Positions 8,624 through 16,434 of a stretch of DNA of 64,000 nucleotides are shown here, one piece after another. The notes beneath the pieces were generated by a model. That model ran no database searches. It saw only the letters and a list, made by a program, of their open reading frames with translations, and was not told the DNA's origin. Each line of letters opens with the position of its first letter. Position 1 is the stretch's first letter. The DNA lies in assembly GCF_000381025.1 (NCBI RefSeq), contig NZ_KB905821.1:124001-188000 (forward strand). Direction: 5' to 3'. A program made the position numbers and the translations under genes. This DNA is from Streptomyces sulphureus DSM 40104 (GTDB lineage: Bacteria > Actinomycetota > Actinomycetes > Streptomycetales > Streptomycetaceae).

Positions 8624-9862
8624 ATGAGTACGGAGTCGTTATCGGTCGAAGCCAAGCGCCGCGCCCGCTATCCGGCATGGCTCCTGGCGCTGTGTCTGGC
8701 GTCGTTCGCCGCCGGGACGGACAACTTCGTCATCGCAGGCGTCCTGCCGAAGATGGCCTCCGATCTGGACGTGTCCGAGGCGGTCGCGGGCCAGTTGATC
8801 ACCGCCTTCTCGCTCACCTACGCACTGTCGGCACCCGTGGTTGCGGTGGCCACCGCACGGCTCCCGCGCCGGGTCGTGCTTCTGACGGCGCTGACCGTCT
8901 TCGCGCTCGCCAACGTCGGTGCGGCCGTCGCGCCTTCGTACTGGATGCTCCTCGTGATGCGGATCGTCACGGCTGTCGCCGGGGCCAGCGTGATGCCCGC
9001 GGCGTTCGCCACCGCGGCCAGGATGGCCCCGAAGGACAGCATGGGGCGCTACCTCGGCGTCATCACGTTCGGTCAGTCCATCGCGCTCGTCGTCGGTGTG
9101 CCCATCGGCACCGCGCTCAGCGGCTCGTTCGGCTGGCGATCCACCATGGTCTTCGTGGCGATACTGGCCGTGTGCGTGCTGGTCTTCCTCAGGCTGTTCC
9201 TGCCCCCGCAGCCCGGGGCTCCCGCTCTCCCGCTGCGGCGCAGGCTGGCTCCGCTCGGCAGCAGACCGGTGCTCGTCGGCCTGGTGGGTACCGTCATCGG
9301 TGCTACGGGGAACTTCATGACCTTCAGCTACGTCGCGCCGATCGCGGACGCGGTCTCGCACGCCGGCGCGGGCCAGCTCTCCGTCCTCGTCGCGATCATG
9401 GGGCTCGCCAGTGCCGTCGGAGCGGTCGTCGGCGGGCGCCTCGCCGACTCCTGGGGCCCGGGCCCGACGATCGTCGCCGCGCTCAGCCTCCAAGTCGCCT
9501 CCACACTCGTGCTCGGGCTCTGCGGCTGGCGTTGGCCGGGGGCGGTCTCGGTGGTGGTGCTGGGGCTGCTGTTGGCCGGCTGGGGCATCTTCGGCGGCGC
9601 CCTCACCCCGCCGCTCCAAGCCAGGTTGCTCTCCCTGGCGGGCGACGCCGGCAACGAGGTCGTGGCGCTGAACAGTAGCTGCCTCTTCCTCGGCATCTCG
9701 TTGAGCGGCGCGCTCGGCGGCGCCGTGCTGGCGAGCACCGGCCCTGCCTCGGTTCCGGTGGCGGCGGGAGCCATCAGCACGCTCGCCATCGCCGTTCTCG
9801 CCTGGTCCATCTACGGTCTCTCGGCTCGTTCAGGCGGCACTCCGGAGCAGCGGGAAGGCTGA
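8624..9862 (+). CDS. MFS efflux transporter, DHA1 (chloramphenicol/arabinose-exporter-like)
   Basis: This 412-residue, twelve-segment MFS protein opens with GTDNFVIAGVLPKMASDLDVS, the usual N-terminal signature of the DHA1 drug-efflux subfamily (CmlR/AraJ type), and contains the GGRLADSWGP loop. The ATG at 8624 follows an AAGGGAG ribosome-binding site 41 bp after the previous stop. As the last gene of the plus-strand block it probably exports the finished compound. It ends just before a bidirectional hairpin terminator shared with the convergent operon. Confidence 0.88.
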   Translation: MSTESLSVEAKRRARYPAWLLALCLASFAAGTDNFVIAGVLPKMASDLDVSEAVAGQLITAFSLTYALSAPVVAVATARLPRRVVLLTALTVFALANVGAAVAPSYWMLLVMRIVTAVAGASVMPAAFATAARMAPKDSMGRYLGVITFGQSIALVVGVPIGTALSGSFGWRSTMVFVAILAVCVLVFLRLFLPPQPGAPALPLRRRLAPLGSRPVLVGLVGTVIGATGNFMTFSYVAPIADAVSHAGAGQLSVLVAIMGLASAVGAVVGGRLADSWGPGPTIVAALSLQVASTLVLGLCGWRWPGAVSVVVLGLLLAGWGIFGGALTPPLQARLLSLAGDAGNEVVALNSSCLFLGISLSGALGGAVLASTGPASVPVAAGAISTLAIAVLAWSIYGLSARSGGTPEQREG

Positions 9863-9884
9863 CGGACGAGAGCCTCCGCTAGTC

Positions 9885-9924
9885 GCGGTGAGGGGGAGCG
9901 CGGCCATCGGCTCCCCCTCACCGC
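9885..9924. terminator. Bidirectional terminator between the two biosynthetic operons
   Basis: A perfect 15-bp stem (GCGGTGAGGGGGAGC with its complement at 9910-9924) encloses a 10-nt loop. It lies 22 bp after the plus-strand MFS stop, and its right arm contains the stop codon of the minus-strand methyltransferase (9918-9920). There is no T-tract, which is common for Streptomyces terminators. Confidence 0.75.
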
Positions 9925-10781
9925 TCTCCGCCCGGCGCCGGCGGCACCACGCCGGTCGCCAGCGTGTTGCCCTCGCTCAGGTAGGCACGCCGGGCCCGCA
10001 GCGGATTCTCCGACGCCTGCGGGTCCAGGAACGGCAGCCACTCCCCGGCGACCCCCAGGTCGATCGCCTGACGGGCGACTCGGGCACACGCCGCCGCGTA
10101 GAACCGCAGCACCTCCTCCGTCATCGGGGCCCGGTGCTCCATCAGGAACGTCCGCTGCCGCACCGACACCAGGCCCGCGTCCTCCAACGCGCCGTACAGG
10201 TCCCTGGCGCGCAGCAGTTGGCGCGCGTAACCGCCGTCCCTGGCCGCGTGGCGGAAGAAGTCCGTGAACTGGAAGGGGTCCCCGGGACGCACGGTGATCA
10301 GCGAGGCGTCGAGCTCCTTGACGGCCAGCACGCCTCCCGGCCGCAGCACGCGGCGCAACTCACGCAGCGCACGCCGGAGTTCGTCGTCGTCCAGGTACTG
10401 GGCGGTGTTCGCCAGCCAGACGGCGTCGAACGTGCGGTCCGCGTACGGCAGGCTCAGGACGTCGCCGCGCTGCACGCGCACGTCTCGACCGGGGCGGTCG
10501 CGGTCGACCCGCCGAGACGCCGATGCGGCGTTCTCCGCGGCGAGTTCGATCCCCGACACGCGGCCCGTCGCTCCGACGAGGTCGCAGAGCGGAGCGAGGA
10601 AGGCACCGCTGCCGCACCCCGCGTCCAGCACGTGCCAGCCCGGTGCGATGCCGACCTCCGCCAACACCGCGAGGTAATGCGGCCGGCACGCCTCGAAATG
10701 AGCGTCGACGATCTGCTCGTGGGTGAAGCCGAGTCCGGTTGACGACGCGTGGCCCCACGCGTCGTGATCCGCTGTCAGCAC
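9918..10781 (-). CDS. Class I SAM-dependent methyltransferase
   Basis: This 287-residue protein has the SAM-binding motif VLDAGCGSGAFLAPL (motif I), an acidic motif II in GIELAAENA, and the RVLRPGGVLAVKE strand typical of the UbiE/Methyltransf_11 group. The GTG start at 10781 overlaps the end of the upstream hydrolase gene by 7 bp. It is the last gene of the nine-gene minus operon. The methyl acceptor is unknown, and O-, N- or C-methylation are all possible for this fold. Confidence 0.85.
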   Translation of the reverse strand: MLTADHDAWGHASSTGLGFTHEQIVDAHFEACRPHYLAVLAEVGIAPGWHVLDAGCGSGAFLAPLCDLVGATGRVSGIELAAENAASASRRVDRDRPGRDVRVQRGDVLSLPYADRTFDAVWLANTAQYLDDDELRRALRELRRVLRPGGVLAVKELDASLITVRPGDPFQFTDFFRHAARDGGYARQLLRARDLYGALEDAGLVSVRQRTFLMEHRAPMTEEVLRFYAAACARVARQAIDLGVAGEWLPFLDPQASENPLRARRAYLSEGNTLATGVVPPAPGGER

Positions 10782-11593
10782 CTTGCCGTCCCCTTCCGTT
10801 CCGTCTTCGTGGACGCCTGCGCGGCGCCCTCCGCGACCTCGCCGAGCAGCGTGCTCAGGACGTCGGTGACGCTCTCCGGCGCCTCCACAGGGGCGAGGTG
10901 CCCGGTCGCGGGAAGGCTGACGAACCGCCCTCGCCGCAGCACCGCTGCCGTGGTCGCCGCTTCCTCGGGAGTGACGAGTTCGTCCTCCGCACCGCTCACG
11001 ACGACGGACGGGACCGCCAGGTCGCGCAGGAGCTCCGCCGAGTCCGCGCGCGCAGCGATCGCGCGCTGTGCCCAGGCGATCGCTTCGGGCTCGGCCCTTC
11101 GGGCCATCGAGAGCACGGCGGAGAGGAGGTCGGGCCGCGCACGCCGGGTGGTGGAGCCGAGCAGGCTGGGGGTGGTGCGCGCCACCAGAGGTGCACGGAG
11201 CGCGTCCACGGCCATGGCGTCCGCGAACCTGTCACGTTCGGCCGCCGTCTCGGGCTCGTCCGCCGCCGCCCTGGCCGCCAGCAGGGCCAGGCCGCGCAGG
11301 CGTTCCCGGTGGCGTCGGGCGAAGGCCATCGCGACGTAGCCGCCCATCGAACACCCGGCGAGCACCGCGTCCTCGATGTCGTGCTCGTCGAGCAGCCGGG
11401 CGAGGTCGTCGGCGACGGTGTCGAGCGACGGGGGGCGGGAGCCCAACGGGGCAGCTCCGAAGCCCCGTTGGTCCGGGGCCAGCACACGGTGGCCGCGGGC
11501 GCGCAACGCGGCGGCCGGTACATCCCACATGGCGGAGCTCAGCGGGAGGGCGTGCAACAGCACGACGGCCGTCTTCGGAAACGGTCTCCTCAC
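10775..11593 (-). CDS. Alpha/beta hydrolase
   Basis: This 272-residue alpha/beta-hydrolase has an oxyanion-region motif (LLHALPLSSAMWD), the DQRGFG turn, the nucleophile elbow GCSMGGYVA with catalytic Ser, the acid in SGAEDELVTP and the base in GHLAPVE. The GTG at 11593 overlaps the TGA of the LysR-like gene (GTGA). It resembles 3-oxoadipate enol-lactonase/esterase-type hydrolases. In the operon it may hydrolyse an ester, thioester or lactone intermediate. The true substrate cannot be inferred. Confidence 0.85.
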   Translation of the reverse strand: MRRPFPKTAVVLLHALPLSSAMWDVPAAALRARGHRVLAPDQRGFGAAPLGSRPPSLDTVADDLARLLDEHDIEDAVLAGCSMGGYVAMAFARRHRERLRGLALLAARAAADEPETAAERDRFADAMAVDALRAPLVARTTPSLLGSTTRRARPDLLSAVLSMARRAEPEAIAWAQRAIAARADSAELLRDLAVPSVVVSGAEDELVTPEEAATTAAVLRRGRFVSLPATGHLAPVEAPESVTDVLSTLLGEVAEGAAQASTKTERKGTARC

Positions 11594-12204
11594 GCCGCAC
11601 CCGCCTCCGCCGCGGCGACGAACTCCCGCACGGCCGGCGGCGGTTCGGTGCCCCGCCAGCGGCCCAACGTGACCGGTGCGTCCGGCAGGTCGTGGACGGG
11701 CACCGCCCGGGCACCCGGGGGCAACACCGCGGCGACGGACTGGAACGACACGTGCACCGCCCGGGACGTGGCCAGGGTGTCGACGAGCGCGTCGAGGGTC
11801 GACACCGGGTGCACTCGCCGAAGAGGGAGGCCCGCGGGCGTCCGCGGCGGCACGACGGCGTCCCACACCTCGGGCGGGAAGTCCCCGGGGCAGCGGAAGA
11901 CGTCGTAGGGAGCCGCCTCCTCGATGGAGACGGTCTCCCTGTCGGCGAGGGGATGGGCGGCGGAGACCACGAGCGCACGGCCGTCGAAGGCGACCGGGCG
12001 AGAGAGCACGAGGTCCGACGTCCCCGGCGTGTACTTGACGAGCAGCAGGTCGCATCGTCCCTCGCGCAGCGGGCGGAACGGCTCGGTGACGTCGTAGGGG
12101 ATGAACTCCACCTCGCTCGGCCGCCGGCCGGCGGCGCTGACGATCCGGTGCGCGAGGTGTGGTGATCCGTGGACGCCGAGCCGGATCGGACGCGTTGGCA
12201 TCAT
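11590..12204 (-). CDS. Stand-alone LysR effector-binding domain (no HTH)
   Basis: About 204 residues match the periplasmic-binding-like C-terminal domain of LysR regulators (RLGVHGSPHLAHRIV..., CDLLLVKYTP, ALVVSAAHPLADRETVSIEEA). The normal N-terminal winged helix-turn-helix (about 60-90 residues) is missing, because the gene starts directly at the domain boundary. The ATG at 12204 overlaps the stop of the upstream gene (ATGA), and no HTH is encoded in any frame just upstream. It therefore cannot bind DNA like a LysR protein. It may be a small-molecule-binding protein, an anti-regulator, or a recruited enzyme. The tight coupling argues against a random fragment. Confidence 0.7.
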   Translation of the reverse strand: MMPTRPIRLGVHGSPHLAHRIVSAAGRRPSEVEFIPYDVTEPFRPLREGRCDLLLVKYTPGTSDLVLSRPVAFDGRALVVSAAHPLADRETVSIEEAAPYDVFRCPGDFPPEVWDAVVPPRTPAGLPLRRVHPVSTLDALVDTLATSRAVHVSFQSVAAVLPPGARAVPVHDLPDAPVTLGRWRGTEPPPAVREFVAAAEAGAA

Positions 12205-12950
12205 GTCTCCTCTGTCAGGCCGGCGAAGGCGCGCAGACCGTGCGGGCTGTCGGTGTCCTCGTCGACCCGCAGGGCGGCGAAGGGTGAGGCCAAGCCGGTC
12301 AGCCAGGGCACGGAACGCAGCGTCAGCCGGTCGCCGGGGGCGATGAGCCCGTCCAGGACCGCCTCCGCCAACAGGTGGTTGACCTGGACGAGCAGGGTGG
12401 AGAAGGCGACCCGCGCGGTGGCGACGTAGAGGTCGCGGTGGCGCGGTCGCCGCAACGACGGGCTCTTCCCCGGCGGTGGGGGCACCGTCACGGTGACGGG
12501 TGCCCACGCCGGCGGTTCCCGGTCGCCGTGGAAGACCTTGAGCAGGCGGCGCAGTGCCTCGGTGTCCTGCTCTGCGGCGGGACCGAGCCAGCCGACCGAG
12601 CCGTCGCCGGACACGTGCGCGAAGGTGAACCGGTCACGGAGGTTGCCGGGCTGTCCGGCGAGGAACACCGTGCGTGTGAACGCCCGCTGCCACGGCCGGG
12701 CCCGCTCGTACGGCACCGACGACGCGAAGCGGCACGTCTCGCGCACCAAGACGGAAAGTGCGGGGCGACCGACGACGCAGACGACGAGTGCCCCGTCGGC
12801 CGGGGTGTCGGCACCTCCCGTGGCGACGCGGGACTTGGCGGCGAGCAGCGCCTCGAGGGTGGACAGGTCGAGTTCGGCGGCGAGTTCGGGACGCACGGAG
12901 CGCAGCCGGTCCGCGGCGACGGTGAGCAGCCGTCGGGAGGTGAGGGTCAT
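12201..12950 (-). CDS. Unknown protein coupled to the synthetase-like gene
   Basis: I do not recognise this 249-residue protein. It has a hydrophilic N-terminus (about 50 residues), a central region with a proline-rich turn (VTVTVPPPPGKSP) and a C-terminal part with LLVQVNHLLAEAVLDGLI. No signal peptide or membrane segment is evident. It overlaps both neighbours by 4 bp (ATGA on each side), which suggests a fixed stoichiometry with the synthetase-like protein upstream and the LysR-domain protein downstream. It could be an accessory or acceptor-binding subunit of the synthetase-like protein, but nothing in the sequence proves that. Confidence 0.6.
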   Translation of the reverse strand: MTLTSRRLLTVAADRLRSVRPELAAELDLSTLEALLAAKSRVATGGADTPADGALVVCVVGRPALSVLVRETCRFASSVPYERARPWQRAFTRTVFLAGQPGNLRDRFTFAHVSGDGSVGWLGPAAEQDTEALRRLLKVFHGDREPPAWAPVTVTVPPPPGKSPSLRRPRHRDLYVATARVAFSTLLVQVNHLLAEAVLDGLIAPGDRLTLRSVPWLTGLASPFAALRVDEDTDSPHGLRAFAGLTEET

Positions 12951-14056
12951 AGGTACACCGAGGAGAGCAGGGACAGGGAGGGGGCCGCGGCTCTGCCGAG
13001 CAGCGAGCAGGTGAGGCGGTAGGGATCGACGTGCGTGTGGCCGCGCCGGTACCGGCCGAGCGTGTCGACGGACGGACGCGTGCCCGCCGCCTCCGGCACG
13101 CGCGCCACCAGGCGCTCGGCCCGCGAGACGTGCTTGCGTAGCAGGTCGGGCCGGAAGGACTCGCGCTGACCGGGTCCCAGTACGGCGATGAAGTACAGGC
13201 GCATGCCCAGCCGCAGGGCCTCCGGGGTGTGCTCCGCGGCCAGGTCGCGCACCAAGGTGTCGGCGGTGTGCTCGTGCCAGCCGCCGTGGCGGGCGGACGC
13301 GACCCTTCCGTCGATGGGCACCCGGCCGATCGGCACGTGGTGGACGGCCGCCCCCTGGCGGCCGAGCACCTGTGCCAGGAGCCGGTAGTCCGGGGCGAGT
13401 TCGTTGTCGTACAGGAGGACGAGCTCGTCGTGTCGCGCGGCGAGCGGCAGCAGCTCCCGCAGGGCGCAGGCCAGGTAGTTGGGCCGGCCCTCGGCGCTCA
13501 TGATCTGCCGGAGGGGCAGGCCGAACCGGGTCGCGTCGAGGTACACGCGGCCGCCCAACTCCCGCTGGTCCAGCCCCATGCCGCTCGCGACCAGCTCCTC
13601 GACCATCTCCTCCAGGTCCAGCTCGGGCGGCTGATGGCCCAACAGGCCGGGATCGTGGAGCCCGAGGCGCGCGTAGTGCGCGGACCACAGGCGCAGGACG
13701 CGCTCGCTGGCGGGGTGGACGAAACCGTGCTCTTCCACGGCCTGCGCGTACGGGTACAGATCCTCCGCGGCCTGCGGGTGCCCCTCCGCTCGGTAGCGCA
13801 CGTACAGCTCGCCGATCTGGCTCTCGGAGAGGGTCGTGTAGTCGGTGTCGCCGCGGGTGCGGTCGAGGAACTCCCAGAAGCCGAGCGTCTGTTCGGTGGG
13901 GTGGTAGGTGGTGTGGCTGTACCGGAAGGTGACGTCGGCCACCTGCGCCGTGGCCCGGTACATCACGTCGGCCCACAGCAGGCCCTTCAGGTGACTCGGT
14001 GTCAGTGGCTTGGACGGCGTGACGGTGACGGGTGCCAACAGTACGGATCGGGACAT
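12947..14056 (-). CDS. Class I aminoacyl-tRNA-synthetase-like protein (degenerate, MetRS/CysRS-type)
   Basis: This 369-residue protein is not a standard enzyme. By eye it follows the order of class I synthetases. PLTPSHLKGLLWADVMYRA is placed like the HIGH helix, though the motif itself is SHLKG. A VLLYDNELAPDY strand lies mid-protein. IDGRVASARHGGW sits where KMSKS would be, followed by a TPEALRLGMRLYFIAVLGPGQ segment comparable to the ADALRYYLL...P.GQ region of MetRS. The ATG at 14056 was chosen because upstream codons lie in the FAD gene's end. ATGA overlaps tie it to the next gene. Together with the GH3-type ligase it could activate an amino acid or nucleophile. The assignment is a manual alignment and remains tentative. 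Confidence 0.45.
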   Translation of the reverse strand: MSRSVLLAPVTVTPSKPLTPSHLKGLLWADVMYRATAQVADVTFRYSHTTYHPTEQTLGFWEFLDRTRGDTDYTTLSESQIGELYVRYRAEGHPQAAEDLYPYAQAVEEHGFVHPASERVLRLWSAHYARLGLHDPGLLGHQPPELDLEEMVEELVASGMGLDQRELGGRVYLDATRFGLPLRQIMSAEGRPNYLACALRELLPLAARHDELVLLYDNELAPDYRLLAQVLGRQGAAVHHVPIGRVPIDGRVASARHGGWHEHTADTLVRDLAAEHTPEALRLGMRLYFIAVLGPGQRESFRPDLLRKHVSRAERLVARVPEAAGTRPSVDTLGRYRRGHTHVDPYRLTCSLLGRAAAPSLSLLSSVYL

Positions 14057-14063
14057 GTCGTGC

Positions 14064-15515
14064 TCACACCCCCGCCACGCCCGCGAGCGCGCCCACGAGT
14101 GCGGCGCGGCTCGGCGCACTCGTCCGTCCGGCGAGAGCCGGCCCGGCCGCCCGTACCCGCTCCCTGAACGCGGGGGCGTCGAGCACGTCTGCGGGCGTAC
14201 GCAGCCCCATCAACAGGCAGGTGAGGCCGTGCCACACCGCCGGGTCCGTCGCGGCGGCGTGCGCCGCTTCGGCCATGGACGGGCGCCCGGACGGGGCGGC
14301 GGCCGGCTCGACGGGCGGTGCCGTTCCCTCGACGTGGGCGCGCCACCGTCGGGCCCGGGCCGCGCTGTCGTGCACCGCCTGCTCGAACCACGGACCGTAG
14401 ACGCGCTCGGCGAGCTCCACGGCCCGCGCGGACTGTTCTTCTCCCACGCTCGGGTACGCGTCGAGGAGTTCGGCCAGGCGGAAGGCGTGGGCCAGGGCGA
14501 GCGAGAGCCCCCGTCCGTAGAGCGGATCGGTCACGCACGCCGCGTCCCCGACCGGATAGAGCCCCGCGAGCCGCTCGCCCGCCGAACGAGCGGTGGCGCG
14601 CCTGATGTTCGGCGGCACGGTGATGGCCCGGACGTTCGTCACGGGGTACGCCACTCTCTCGTCCACCCACTCCGCCACGTGGGGAGAGAGTCGGGCGACG
14701 GTGGTGAACGCGCCGGGGTGTCGCAGCGAGTTCAAGGCGCGGTCGCCGGTCGGAACGGCGAGTGTGAGGGCGAAGGTGCCGTTGTCGGCCGGATGCACGA
14801 CGGCGGCGTAGTGGTCCCAGATGCCGCCGGCGGCGTTGCCGCGGTTGAGCTCTCCCGGCCAGGTTCCACGAGGCGTGCGCAGCCGGTAGAAGCGCGTGAA
14901 CCCTCGCAGCTCGGTGGGGCCCACCAGGTCGTTTCCCGGGGCGAGTTCGGCACGTCTCAGCCAGGAGGCGGAGGCCGCCCGGCGGCCGGTGGCGTCGATC
15001 ACGAACCGCGCCGGCACCTGGGTTCCGCCCTCGGTCACCACCCCCGCCGCACGAGTGCCCGACGCGTCACGAAGCAGCCCGCGCACCGACGTGCGGTGCT
15101 CCAGGGTCACGTGCGCAACGGCCTGCGTCGCACGGCGCAGCAGCAGCTCCAGCAGTGTGCGACGGATGGCGAGCGCCACCAGGTCGGGGTCTTCGACGCC
15201 GCGTCCGCCCTCGGCTCCCGTGCGCGGTGCCGCCAACGTGAGGTCCACCAGCGCGGCCCCCTGCTCCATCGCCTCCTCCAGCACACGCGGCGCGGAGCGC
15301 CGCAGCACCCGCACCCCGAGGGAGGTGAGGATGTGCGAGTGCCCGCCCTGGGGGACGGTCGGGCGGCGCCACGACGCGGCGACCTCCACCGGCGGGCCGT
15401 CGGGCGGCGGCGCCGAACGCTCCAACACCCGTACCGGGACGCCGCGTTGAGCGAGCGCCGACGCGGTGGCGAGGCCGGCCACGCTGCCGCCCACCACCAC
15501 GGCGGGCGGCGTCAA
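14064..15515 (-). CDS. FAD-dependent oxidoreductase/monooxygenase
   Basis: About 483 residues if the TTG at 15515, which overlaps the methyltransferase TGA, is the start. An in-frame ATG at 15587 is the alternative. The protein begins with the dinucleotide-binding motif VVVGGSVAGLATASALAQRGV...LER and carries the second FAD motif GLYPVGDAACVTDPLYGRGLS, as in PHBH-type hydroxylases and flavin-dependent halogenases. The halogenase WxWxIP motif was not found, so hydroxylation or oxidation is likelier. It lies between an O-methyltransferase and the synthetase-like gene, and probably performs an oxidative tailoring step. Confidence 0.8.
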   Translation of the reverse strand: MTPPAVVVGGSVAGLATASALAQRGVPVRVLERSAPPPDGPPVEVAASWRRPTVPQGGHSHILTSLGVRVLRRSAPRVLEEAMEQGAALVDLTLAAPRTGAEGGRGVEDPDLVALAIRRTLLELLLRRATQAVAHVTLEHRTSVRGLLRDASGTRAAGVVTEGGTQVPARFVIDATGRRAASASWLRRAELAPGNDLVGPTELRGFTRFYRLRTPRGTWPGELNRGNAAGGIWDHYAAVVHPADNGTFALTLAVPTGDRALNSLRHPGAFTTVARLSPHVAEWVDERVAYPVTNVRAITVPPNIRRATARSAGERLAGLYPVGDAACVTDPLYGRGLSLALAHAFRLAELLDAYPSVGEEQSARAVELAERVYGPWFEQAVHDSAARARRWRAHVEGTAPPVEPAAAPSGRPSMAEAAHAAATDPAVWHGLTCLLMGLRTPADVLDAPAFRERVRAAGPALAGRTSAPSRAALVGALAGVAGV

Positions 15516-16369
15516 CTGCGCGTCCCGTGGACGAAGAAGACCCGACGCACGTCGGCGACCGTCCTCGGGGGGACAGGGTCCGGCCATCGTCCGAAGTCGG
15601 CGCCCGGCTCGCCGGGCTGGGCGGCGACGACCTCGAACCCGTGGCGGGCGAAGAGCGCCTCGGGCTCGTCGCTGCCGAAGAGCCACGGGCAGCCCCAGCC
15701 CGCGAAGACCTCGAGGAGGTCGTGCATGTGCGGAAGCGTCAGCGCTGCCGCGTTCACCAGGTCGGCGACGATCCGACTGCCCGGTGCCATGAGGTCGGCC
15801 ACCCGCTCCAGGATGCGGTGGGCGTCGGCTTCGGGAACGTAGTAGAGCAGTCCTTCGAGGAGCCAGGTGGAGGGGAGGCTCGGATCGTACCCGGCGTCCC
15901 TCAGCATGAACTCCCAGTCCCGGCCGGTGAGGTCGGCGGCGACCGTACGGTGACGTACCCGCGGACGCGCGTCCCCGAGTCGCTCGGCCTTGTGGGCCAG
16001 TACGGCGGGACGGTCCACCTCGAAGTAGCGGACGTGGTCGGGCCAGTCCATCCGGTAGGCGCGGGAGTCCATTCCGGCGGGGGCGAGCACGATCTGGGTC
16101 ATCTCCGCCGGCGCGGCGCACTCTTGGAGATGGTCGTCGAAGAATCTGGTGCGGATGGCGTTGTAGTCGGGAGTGCTGGGAAGCGTGCGCGACCGACCGG
16201 GCGGGAAGGTCGCGGTGCGTACCTCCTCCAGCAGTCCCGGCCCCGACTCGCCGGCGAGGTCGGCGGCGTAGGGGTCGCTGTACAACCGATCGTCCCGCCG
16301 CGTCTCGGCAGCGCGGAGCGCCGCGGTGAGCAGGGCGGTCCGCTCGACGGGATTCAGCAGGTCGGTCAT
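15512..16369 (-). CDS. Leucine-carboxyl-methyltransferase-family O-methyltransferase (TcmP-like)
   Basis: This 285-residue protein shows the PPM1/LCMT/TcmP signature: TALLTAALRAAETRRDDRLYSDPYA near the N-terminus, MDSRAYRMDWPDHVRYFEVDRPAVLAHKAERL in the SAM region, and LLEGLLYYVPEADAHRIL. The ATG at 16369 has a strong AAAGGAG site. Members methylate carboxylates or hydroxyls of natural products. Within the operon it is a candidate for methyl-ester or methyl-ether formation on the pathway product. Confidence 0.85.
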   Translation of the reverse strand: MTDLLNPVERTALLTAALRAAETRRDDRLYSDPYAADLAGESGPGLLEEVRTATFPPGRSRTLPSTPDYNAIRTRFFDDHLQECAAPAEMTQIVLAPAGMDSRAYRMDWPDHVRYFEVDRPAVLAHKAERLGDARPRVRHRTVAADLTGRDWEFMLRDAGYDPSLPSTWLLEGLLYYVPEADAHRILERVADLMAPGSRIVADLVNAAALTLPHMHDLLEVFAGWGCPWLFGSDEPEALFARHGFEVVAAQPGEPGADFGRWPDPVPPRTVADVRRVFFVHGTRS

Positions 16370-16434
16370 GGAGCTCCTTTTCTGGATTCGTCTCCGACGG
16401 CCGGAAGTCCGGGACGGCATGGCCCGCCCGGCCG

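Noticed and set aside
12947..14056. VlmA-like seryl transferase as identity of the unknown protein
   Set aside because: An amino-acid transfer role as in valanimycin synthesis was considered. The visible motif order fits class I synthetases better, and I cannot recall VlmA sequence well enough to support it.
14064..15587. Flavin-dependent halogenase
   Set aside because: The FAD motifs fit, but the WxWxIP halogenase signature was not seen, so oxidoreductase/monooxygenase is safer.
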